Assembly: GCA_910588555.1 (NCBI GenBank)
Contig: CAJUPC010000002.1
Location: forward strand, 17,265 to 77,529
Source of the DNA: Candidatus Gastranaerophilales bacterium
GTDB lineage: Bacteria > Cyanobacteriota > Vampirovibrionia > Gastranaerophilales > Gastranaerophilaceae
Direction: 5' to 3'
Length of the DNA: 60,265 bases
The first letter of the stretch is position 1. Every line of letters starts with the position of its first letter. Position numbers and translations under genes: made by a program. Below the pieces are notes generated by a model. That model did no database searches. It was not told the DNA's origin and saw only the letters and a program-made list of their open reading frames with translations. Positions 51,210 through 58,411 of the stretch are shown piece by piece.

Positions 51210-51236
51210 AAAAGGCGGTGATACAACCGCCTTTTT
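51210..51236 (+). terminator. Terminator between tail tube and chaperone genes
   Basis: 10-bp stem AAAAGGCGGT/ACCGCCTTTT with a 6-nt loop and T tail, inside the tail operon. Would make sheath/tube transcripts more abundant than downstream ones. Confidence 0.8.
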
Positions 51237-51257
51237 ACTTAAAACAGGAGAAAAACA

Positions 51258-51677
51258 ATGACAAAAGAAGGAACAATACAACTAACTACACCTTTAAAAA
51301 TTAATGGTGAAGATTATACGGAACTAACACATGATATTGGAAAAATCACAATTGAAGATTTAGCCGAAATTGAAAGAGAAAGAAATGAAATGCTTGGTCC
51401 AAAAGCCGGAACAATATTTCGTGTCGCACAAAATGATAATTTAATGCATACATTATTGGGTATGCACGCAATAATCAAATGTAATCCAAAAATTGATATT
51501 AATGACTTAAAAAGGGTTGAAGGATACGACCTTTGTCAGATGGCAATGGTAGGTTTGCGTTTTTTCTCAAGGCCGGCTATCCAGGAATCAAACGACTCCG
51601 AAAAGCCGCAAGAGGATACGCAAGACAATTCCACTGTTCTGTCACAGAGCTCTACAGAGAACCCGTTATCGAATTAA
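51258..51677 (+). CDS. Tail assembly chaperone E (upstream frame)
   Basis: 139 aa. TTPLKINGEDYTELTHDIGKITIEDLAEIERERNEM is the gpE/DUF-type tail assembly chaperone pattern between tube and tape-measure genes. A slippery T-TTT-TTC at 51560-51566 precedes a long overlap with a -1 frame ORF. Confidence 0.85.
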   Translation: MTKEGTIQLTTPLKINGEDYTELTHDIGKITIEDLAEIERERNEMLGPKAGTIFRVAQNDNLMHTLLGMHAIIKCNPKIDINDLKRVEGYDLCQMAMVGLRFFSRPAIQESNDSEKPQEDTQDNSTVLSQSSTENPLSN

Positions 51678-51787
51678 TGGATGAAATTCAAGAAGCACTA
51701 AAAGACCTTGAAGAACAGAGAGCTCAACAACAAAAAATGCAAAAAGAGATGCAGCTTAAAATGAAAACCAAGAGAAGGAGAAGATAG
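51560..51787 (+). CDS. Chaperone E' extension made by -1 frameshift
   Basis: The -1 frame from 51560 continues as FLKAGYPGIKRLRKAARGY.. to the stop at 51785-51787, just before the tape-measure GTG. It has no start of its own with an SD; the slip at T TTT TTC would fuse it to E, as in P2 E+E' and lambda G-GT. The fusion would be 176 aa (51258 to 51787). Confidence 0.8.
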   Translation, partial: FFLKAGYPGIKRLRKAARGYARQFHCSVTELYREPVIELMDEIQEALKDLEEQRAQQQKMQKEMQLKMKTKRRRR

Positions 51788-53755
51788 GTGTCACAAAAAG
51801 AAACAATGAAAACTGTTGTAGAACTTGCCGGTGCCGTTGATCCTTCTCTTGGGAAAAGTTTACAACAAGCTCAAAAAGCATTGGGAGGAATAGATCTCAA
51901 AGCTGCAGCCATGGGTGCAGCATTTGTTACGGCAGGAGTAGTTGCAGTTAAAGCCATTGCAGATATAGGAAAAAGTTTATATGACCTTGGTTCTCAATTT
52001 GATGAAGCATATGATGCAATAAGGATTGGTACCGGAGCAACCGGTGATGATCTTGAAGCTTTGAAAGATGATTTCAAAGATGTTTATTCATCCGTGCCGA
52101 CTACAATGGAAGATGCAAGCAAGGCTATTGCTGATTATAATACAAGGTTAGGGGTTACAGGAGATGTCCTTTCTGGCTTATCTTCCCAAGCAATCGCTGT
52201 TAGCGATATGCTTGGCGAAGATTTGAATGCAACCATTGAATCATCTTCACAGGCTTTTCAACAATGGAATATTGATACCAATAACATGGGCAAAGAAATG
52301 GACTATGTTTTTAAGGTATCACAAGCAACCGGGGCAAGTTTCACTGGCTTGATGTCAAATTTAAAAAACTACGGGCCTCAGATGCAAGAACTTGGTTTTT
52401 CATTTGAACAATCAGCAGCAATGATGGGCCAACTTGAAAAAGCCGGTGTGCGTACAGATGAAATAATGGGAGCTCTAAAAAAATCAGTTGGGGTTTTTGC
52501 TGAAGAAGGAGTCTCAGCTGCTGAAGGTTTCCAAAAATATTATGAAGCAATAAAAAATGCCGGAGATGCAGCCGAAGCAACATCACTTGCAAACGAGGTT
52601 TTTGGTAAAAGAGCCGGTTCAAGTGTTGCTGCTGCAATCAGAAACGGAACACTTGAATTAGAAGCATTCACAAATGCAATGAACGAAAGTGATGAAAGCA
52701 TTATGAAGGCCATGTGGGATACAGCCGATGCTGCCGAAAAATCTCAACTACTTGGACAACAAATGCAAGTATTAATTGAACCTTTGGCAGGTGCAATTTT
52801 TGATGGTGTTTCTGATTTGATGCCGACAATTTCATCAATGATGCAACAGATGGCACCGGTAATTCAAAAAGTTATTGAGATATTGGTTCCAATGGTAAAC
52901 GACATATTCGGTTATGTTGCAAAATACATTGAAGAATTCGCACCAATTATGGCAGAATTAGCCGAAGCAGTATTTCCACTACTTGCAGAAATATTAGCAA
53001 TTTTAATGCCGTTATTTATGGAGATTATTTCTGAAATATTGCCTCCGTTAGTAACAATAATCAAAGCATTGATGCCTATATTACAAGTTTTGTGTGCAAT
53101 TATAGGTGAAGCTTTGGTACAGGCTGTAAATTTAGTAATGCCGATATTAACAAATTTATTAGATATTTTTGCAAACATTATTGAATTTATTGTTAATGTT
53201 TTTACATTACAGTGGGGTGCAGCTTGGCAGAATGTAGTTAATATTTTTGCAGATGTGTTCACTGGACTGGCACAGCTTATAAAAGCACCATTAAATGCTG
53301 TTATAGGAATAATAAATACAGTAATTGCCGGAATAAATGCTATGAAAATTCAGATTCCGGATTGGGTTCCTGGATTAGGAGGAAAAGATTTCTCGATTAA
53401 TATTCCTGTAATACCGATGCTTGCAAGTGGTGGTTTTACAGATGGGTTATCCATAGCCGGAGAAGAAGGCACTGAAGCTGTAATTTCTTTTCAACAGCAA
53501 TACAGAAGTCGCAATATCGATATTTGGGAAAAAGCCGGGCAAATGCTTGGTGTTGGAAACAATAATTCTTCAGGAGAAACCATAATATCATTTGGCGACA
53601 TTGTATTTGCTCCTCAAATTAAACTTGAGGGTGGAGGATCAGTAAACGAGCAATCATTGATGGAACAAATAAACCAGTGTAAATCCGAATTTATGGACTT
53701 TGTTGAAAATGAATTAAAAGTGAGGTTAAAAAAAGCTTATGACTGTAACGGTTGA
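51788..53755 (+). CDS. Tail tape measure protein
   Basis: 655 aa, GTG start. N-terminal helical TMP region (VELAGAVDPSLGKSLQQAQKALGG, FDEAYDAIRIGTGATGDDLEALKDDF), hydrophobic middle (about 340-500), and a C-terminal GLSIAGEEGTEAVISF, common near TMP ends. By the usual 0.15 nm per residue the tail would be roughly 100 nm. Confidence 0.95.
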   Translation: MSQKETMKTVVELAGAVDPSLGKSLQQAQKALGGIDLKAAAMGAAFVTAGVVAVKAIADIGKSLYDLGSQFDEAYDAIRIGTGATGDDLEALKDDFKDVYSSVPTTMEDASKAIADYNTRLGVTGDVLSGLSSQAIAVSDMLGEDLNATIESSSQAFQQWNIDTNNMGKEMDYVFKVSQATGASFTGLMSNLKNYGPQMQELGFSFEQSAAMMGQLEKAGVRTDEIMGALKKSVGVFAEEGVSAAEGFQKYYEAIKNAGDAAEATSLANEVFGKRAGSSVAAAIRNGTLELEAFTNAMNESDESIMKAMWDTADAAEKSQLLGQQMQVLIEPLAGAIFDGVSDLMPTISSMMQQMAPVIQKVIEILVPMVNDIFGYVAKYIEEFAPIMAELAEAVFPLLAEILAILMPLFMEIISEILPPLVTIIKALMPILQVLCAIIGEALVQAVNLVMPILTNLLDIFANIIEFIVNVFTLQWGAAWQNVVNIFADVFTGLAQLIKAPLNAVIGIINTVIAGINAMKIQIPDWVPGLGGKDFSINIPVIPMLASGGFTDGLSIAGEEGTEAVISFQQQYRSRNIDIWEKAGQMLGVGNNNSSGETIISFGDIVFAPQIKLEGGGSVNEQSLMEQINQCKSEFMDFVENELKVRLKKAYDCNG

Positions 53756-53963
53756 AACAACATATACTGAAACCGCAATACAAGGTGAAACCTTTGATAT
53801 GTTAGCACACAGATTATACACCGAAGAACGCATGAGCAAGTATTTAAGATATTACAATCCTCAATATTCAGATACCCTTATTTTTGAAGGTGGAGAAAAA
53901 ATAACTGTTCCTGTTGTTTCGGAAATTGAATCAACGGAAACATTGGCACCGTGGAGGAGATAG
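53739..53963 (+). CDS. Tail protein X (LysM-like)
   Basis: 74 aa. TAIQGETFDMLAHRLYTEERMSKYLRYYNPQYSDTLIFEGGEKITVPVV matches P2 gpX, a small LysM-fold protein of the tail tip. Overlaps the tape measure gene by 17 nt. Confidence 0.92.
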   Translation: MTVTVETTYTETAIQGETFDMLAHRLYTEERMSKYLRYYNPQYSDTLIFEGGEKITVPVVSEIESTETLAPWRR

Positions 53964-55277
53964 ATGTTAGCAAAATTTTATAAACTTGAATGGGATGTAT
54001 CCCCAGAATGTTCTAAAATGTTTGATAGCATTGATAGTGAGCTATCTGTTAAAACAAAAACGGATGGAAATTCTAATAAACAAACTGGAGGGGGAAGCGA
54101 GTTGAGAAATCTCTCGCTTCCTTATAAACTTGTTGCCAGTGCCGGTGTTGATATTTTAAAAGAACTTGAAACCATAAAAACAATGCAGGGGGTAATTGCA
54201 CCTTTATACATAGATAAAAGAAGATTATTTTCAACATTATTTATGTTAACAGATTGTCAGTGTTCTAATATGAACTTAACTCCTACTGGACAAATTGTGG
54301 ATTGCGAAATAAGCCTTTCATTTGTTGAAATAAGAATATCGACCGGTTCAGGAGGAGGGCTAAAAGTTTTATACAACGATGTTGATATAACAAAAGATAT
54401 TACAATCGTTGAATGTGAGCATGAAATGAATGCTGAAGATAGACCGGATGAAATAAAAATAAAATTTTCTGATAATAACCATTTATGGGATGGGTGGCAG
54501 CCAAACAATCACGACACAATAAAGGTTATAGATGGAATTGCAAAAACCGGAAAAATGTTTATACAATCAGTATTGCCGGAAAATGGATACATGAATTTGA
54601 CAGGTTCAAGTGTTCCCGACAAAATGCGTAAGGTTGCTAAAGAAAATAATAAATCCTGGAATAATGCAAAGTTTTTGCAAGTTATAACAGAAATTGCCGG
54701 CAGAAATAATCTTGGGGTAGAAAATTATGATATTGAAAACAGAACAATACCATTTTTGGAACAAGAAAATATGTCAGACTTGCAATTTATTTCTGAGAGA
54801 TGTGAGCTAGAAGGTTGTGCATTTGTAATTTATGACGGAAAGATTATTTTATACTCTCCGGAAGCAATTGAAAAATCTACCCCGGTTAAAACTATTAGAG
54901 TAAAAGATGACACAGGGTATAAATACGATGACAATTCTATAAATGCTTACGGATCTTGCGAAGTTGATAACGGTAGCGTTTCAGGGTTCGCATCTGCCGG
55001 AATAAACAATGAAAATGTTTGCAGAAAAATTTTACAAGGCTATATCGATAATTCAGCCGAAGGTAATTTGTATGCAAAGAATATTCTAGCTAAAGCGAAT
55101 CGTGCGTTAAAGACTGGGAATTTTCAATCAGATATAATGAGAGATTTATCTGCTGCAAGTGTTGTTATTTTAAAAACAGCAACGGCGGCATCTAATGATG
55201 GAAATGTTTTTTATACCAAAATCCGGCATGATTATGTGAAGAAAAAAACTAATCATTTTTTTAGATTTTTAAAATAA
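53964..55277 (+). CDS. Phage late control gene D protein (baseplate hub)
   Basis: 437 aa. VLYNDVDITKDITIVECEHEMNAEDRPDEIKIKFSDNNHLWDGWQPNNHDTI and the following hub-like domains correspond to P2 gpD/T4 gp27. A long N-terminal extension (about 1-110) precedes the D domain. Starts immediately after the X stop. Confidence 0.88.
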   Translation: MLAKFYKLEWDVSPECSKMFDSIDSELSVKTKTDGNSNKQTGGGSELRNLSLPYKLVASAGVDILKELETIKTMQGVIAPLYIDKRRLFSTLFMLTDCQCSNMNLTPTGQIVDCEISLSFVEIRISTGSGGGLKVLYNDVDITKDITIVECEHEMNAEDRPDEIKIKFSDNNHLWDGWQPNNHDTIKVIDGIAKTGKMFIQSVLPENGYMNLTGSSVPDKMRKVAKENNKSWNNAKFLQVITEIAGRNNLGVENYDIENRTIPFLEQENMSDLQFISERCELEGCAFVIYDGKIILYSPEAIEKSTPVKTIRVKDDTGYKYDDNSINAYGSCEVDNGSVSGFASAGINNENVCRKILQGYIDNSAEGNLYAKNILAKANRALKTGNFQSDIMRDLSAASVVILKTATAASNDGNVFYTKIRHDYVKKKTNHFFRFLK

Positions 55278-55285
55278 GGAGCAAT

Positions 55286-55693
55286 ATGTCACAGATCTTA
55301 AAAGGGAAAATCTCGTCAATTGAAGCTTCGCCTGTTGACGGAAAAGGACATGCGACAACAGCTAAAATAATATCATTAACGGGAGGGGCTGTAACAAGGC
55401 CCCTTGTAATTCCTTGGCATTTACGTGGAACAATGGGAAATTTAGCACCTGGAATAGAAGTTGTATATGCTCTGTTTGAGGATAAATCCGGATATATTCT
55501 AGGGCGAGCAGATGGGAATTTTCAAGAACATATTCCGTACGATTTAATAATTGATGGAAATACAACTCAAAATGGATCACAAACGGTAAGCGGAAATGTC
55601 AATGCTGCAGACTTTATAAGCGAATCTTGCGGTTCATACAATGAACATATACACCAAGATAGTCAAGGTGGCAAAACAACTCCTCCGCAATAG
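55286..55693 (+). CDS. Baseplate spike protein V
   Basis: 135 aa. An N-terminal OB fold (LKGKISSIEASPVDGKGHATTAKI) is followed by a short repetitive needle with NTTQNGSQTVSGNVNAADFI and the apex SYNEHIHQDSQGGKT; the HxH there fits the iron-binding tip of P2 gpV-type spikes. Shorter than P2 gpV. Confidence 0.85.
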   Translation: MSQILKGKISSIEASPVDGKGHATTAKIISLTGGAVTRPLVIPWHLRGTMGNLAPGIEVVYALFEDKSGYILGRADGNFQEHIPYDLIIDGNTTQNGSQTVSGNVNAADFISESCGSYNEHIHQDSQGGKTTPPQ

Positions 55694-55702
55694 AGGTTAT
55701 AA

Positions 55703-56206
55703 ATGACAATTCAAGCACAATTCAACAAAATAAAATGGGAAATATCTGATACTAAAATAATGACAATTAATTCCCTTAGCTATTCTTTTGGGGTTAAAAC
55801 AGAATCAAAAAAAGGTGCAGGAGGGAACGACAAAATAGTTGTTAAGGGTTATAAAAAGGACTCCTTATCTGTAAGCTATACTGTTGACCGAATGTGTGGG
55901 GTAAACCCGGAACAAGAACATGCTAAAGCTTGCGACATTATTGGAGTTAAAGATACTTTTATCCTGGGAGGAAAACGGTTCGGACCATTAAAAACAATGC
56001 TAATGAAGGTCAAACCTTCTAATGCTGTTTTTGCACCGGATGGACTGATTATTTCAATGGATATAACTTTAACTTTCGGTGAACCGGAAGAAGAAAAAGA
56101 GAAGAAAACAGCTAAAAAGAAAAAAGCTTCAAAAAGTAAACTATCAATTGCAGTCAATGCAAAAGATGTTGAAAAAAAGAAAAAGGCGAAAGGAATTAAA
56201 TCGTGA
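55703..56206 (+). CDS. Phage tail / baseplate-associated protein with Lys-rich tail
   Basis: 167 aa. SDTKIMTINSLSYSFGVKTESKKGAGGNDKIVVKGYKKDSLSVSYTVDR..GPLKTMLMKVKPSNAVFAPDGLIISMDITLTFGE is a conserved unnamed tail protein (LtfE ending). The C-terminal 45 residues are nearly all Lys/Glu/Ala. Exact role unknown. Confidence 0.65.
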   Translation: MTIQAQFNKIKWEISDTKIMTINSLSYSFGVKTESKKGAGGNDKIVVKGYKKDSLSVSYTVDRMCGVNPEQEHAKACDIIGVKDTFILGGKRFGPLKTMLMKVKPSNAVFAPDGLIISMDITLTFGEPEEEKEKKTAKKKKASKSKLSIAVNAKDVEKKKKAKGIKS

Positions 56207-56472
56207 GAAGCATAGGCAATGGCGATCCGCAAGTTTGCGTACAAAATATTTTAAATATTGTTCGTGGCCAAGCTCCATATTTGCGTGATATGGGCTTAGA
56301 TGGAAGTTTATACGATAAACCCATTGAAGAGGTTAAACCTTTGGTTATTGCTGATGCTGAAGAACAAATAGAAACCTATGAGGAACGTGTGAGCATTAAT
56401 GAAATTGATGTAATTGAAACAAAAGACCATAACCTCAAAATTGTTCCTGACATAACAGTATTGGAGAATTAA
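56203..56472 (+). CDS. Baseplate wedge protein W (Gp25-like)
   Basis: 89 aa, GTG start. VCVQNILNIVRGQAPYLRDMGLDGS..IETYEERVSINEIDV is the Gp25/gpW pattern (EERV..I.V). Between V and J genes as in P2. Confidence 0.78.
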   Translation: MRSIGNGDPQVCVQNILNIVRGQAPYLRDMGLDGSLYDKPIEEVKPLVIADAEEQIETYEERVSINEIDVIETKDHNLKIVPDITVLEN

Positions 56473-56473
56473 T

Positions 56474-57832
56474 ATGAGCATAAACAGCGCCGAATTATTT
56501 GCATCAATTGATGATGCTTATATTGAAGATATAGTTAACGAAAAATTAGACAAATATGTTCCTGACCAACTACATTCAGGAGATGAAAGAAGAATTTTTG
56601 CTAACGCAATAATTATTTTGATGTGTTCTTTATATGCAGATTTAAATGAAAAAGCAAAATTAAGACTTCTGAGATATGCAAAAGCTGAGGTTTTGGATTG
56701 TTTAGGAGAACGTGTCAACTGTACTAGATTAGGAAAAGAATATGCAGTTTCTGTTGAAAGATACAAATTAGCAGCACCTTTAAGTATGAATGTTACAGTT
56801 CCAAAAGGCTCAACCATAACACCTGATGGGGTTCTGATTTTTGAAACCACGGAAGTAGGAGTTATAACAGCAGGGGAATTATACGTTGATATTCCAATAA
56901 AAGCACAAAACGGAGGTTCTGTTTATAACGGATATGCTCCGGGAACAATAACAACTCAAGTAAGCAATGTTCCTTATATTGTTGCTGTTGAAAATGTTAC
57001 AACTACGAGTAAAGGCGACGATGGTGAACCATATCCATTGAGTGATGATCACCCGGATGGAGATGACGGCACCGGTGACAATAATTACAGAGAAAGAATC
57101 AGAAAAGCCCCTGCCGGTTTTTCAACAGCTGGTCCGGAAGAAGCCTACGAGTATTTTGCACTTTCTGCTGATGCAAGTATAGAAGATGCTAAAGCATCAT
57201 CAAATCACGAAGCCGGTAGAGTCGATATTACAGTTATGGTAAAAGATACAAAAATTCCTTCTCAAGAAATTTTGGATAAAGTTTTAAAAAGCTGTACTCC
57301 TAAAAATAGAAGGCCAATGAATGATGAAGTTCATGCATATGGACCGGTAGTAAAAGAATATGATATAGAGCTAAAGTATTTCACCACAGAAGATATGGAA
57401 GCAGATGCAGTACCTGCAATCGAAAATAAGGGTGGTGCAATAGATCAGTATATCAAATGGCAGTCAGCAAAATTAAAAAGAGATATAAATCCGGATAAGT
57501 TGCGTGCATTTTTAGTAAACGCAGGAGCTAAAAGAGTTGAAATATCAAAGCCTGTGTTTACAGATTTAGGAACAACAAATAGTGTAACTTCATATTCCGT
57601 ATATGACAACGAAAAGAAAATTTTCTATGTTTCCGGTGTTGGAGAAAAAGATGCATATGTTGCCACAGAAACAATGGTTTATAAAGATGCACGTTTAACA
57701 ACAGAAGTTGGTGCGGCGGAGGAAAATGAATACAAATACTCCGGAGAAAAAATTGTATCACCAAAGGGAATTTGTGAATTAGCAATGTTTTCAGAAAATC
57801 TTATAGTAACCCATGCAATAGAGGAGGAATAA
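56474..57832 (+). CDS. Baseplate J protein
   Basis: 452 aa. VPKGSTITPDGVLIFETTE, IKAQNGGSVYNGYAPGTIT and the central NNYRERIRKAPAGFSTAGPEEAYEYFALSADASIEDAKASS are canonical baseplate-J segments. A C-terminal extension with NSVTSYSVYDNEKKIFYVSG is somewhat longer than in P2. Confidence 0.95.
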   Translation: MSINSAELFASIDDAYIEDIVNEKLDKYVPDQLHSGDERRIFANAIIILMCSLYADLNEKAKLRLLRYAKAEVLDCLGERVNCTRLGKEYAVSVERYKLAAPLSMNVTVPKGSTITPDGVLIFETTEVGVITAGELYVDIPIKAQNGGSVYNGYAPGTITTQVSNVPYIVAVENVTTTSKGDDGEPYPLSDDHPDGDDGTGDNNYRERIRKAPAGFSTAGPEEAYEYFALSADASIEDAKASSNHEAGRVDITVMVKDTKIPSQEILDKVLKSCTPKNRRPMNDEVHAYGPVVKEYDIELKYFTTEDMEADAVPAIENKGGAIDQYIKWQSAKLKRDINPDKLRAFLVNAGAKRVEISKPVFTDLGTTNSVTSYSVYDNEKKIFYVSGVGEKDAYVATETMVYKDARLTTEVGAAEENEYKYSGEKIVSPKGICELAMFSENLIVTHAIEEE

Positions 57833-58411
57833 GTGAAACTTGATACACTTGAGTTTATAAAATTGTTGCCGGACTTTATGAAAGATGACGGCTGCATAAA
57901 GGCATTAAGTGAATCCATTGATGAAATATTCAGACCAGTTGCGCAGGATCTTAAAAAATTAAGTGATTGGGATAGGATTGATTCGATGACAGAATCCGAA
58001 CTTGATGAACTGGCATGGGAATGTGATATAAGTTGGTATGATAAAACGGCAGATATTGATACCAAAAGAAATATCTGCAAAAATTCTGACAGAATATTCA
58101 TGACCAGGGCAACAACTGCAGCCGTTGAAGAGGTGCTATCTGCATATTTCTCACACGCAAAATTAAGAGAACATTTTGAGTATGACAATATTGCGCCGCA
58201 TCATTTTAAGATTGAAACAACTGATGTAAATTCATATACTGATAAATTACTTTTATTTTTAAGTTCCCTGGAAAAAACAAAAAGAAAATCTCAATGGCTT
58301 GATGCAATAGTTTTATTGCTGCAAGGCTCTGGAATTTTTTATACAGGTGTCGGGGTTTCTATTCGTTCAAAAACAACCTTTGATTGTAGAAATATATTAG
58401 GAGAGGAATAA
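57833..58411 (+). CDS. Tail protein I
   Basis: 192 aa, GTG start adjoining the J stop. IKLLPDFMKDDGCIKALSESIDEIFRPVAQDLKKLSDWDRIDSMTESELDELAWECDISWYD matches the P2 gpI family, which links the baseplate to the fibres. Confidence 0.92.
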   Translation: MKLDTLEFIKLLPDFMKDDGCIKALSESIDEIFRPVAQDLKKLSDWDRIDSMTESELDELAWECDISWYDKTADIDTKRNICKNSDRIFMTRATTAAVEEVLSAYFSHAKLREHFEYDNIAPHHFKIETTDVNSYTDKLLLFLSSLEKTKRKSQWLDAIVLLLQGSGIFYTGVGVSIRSKTTFDCRNILGEE

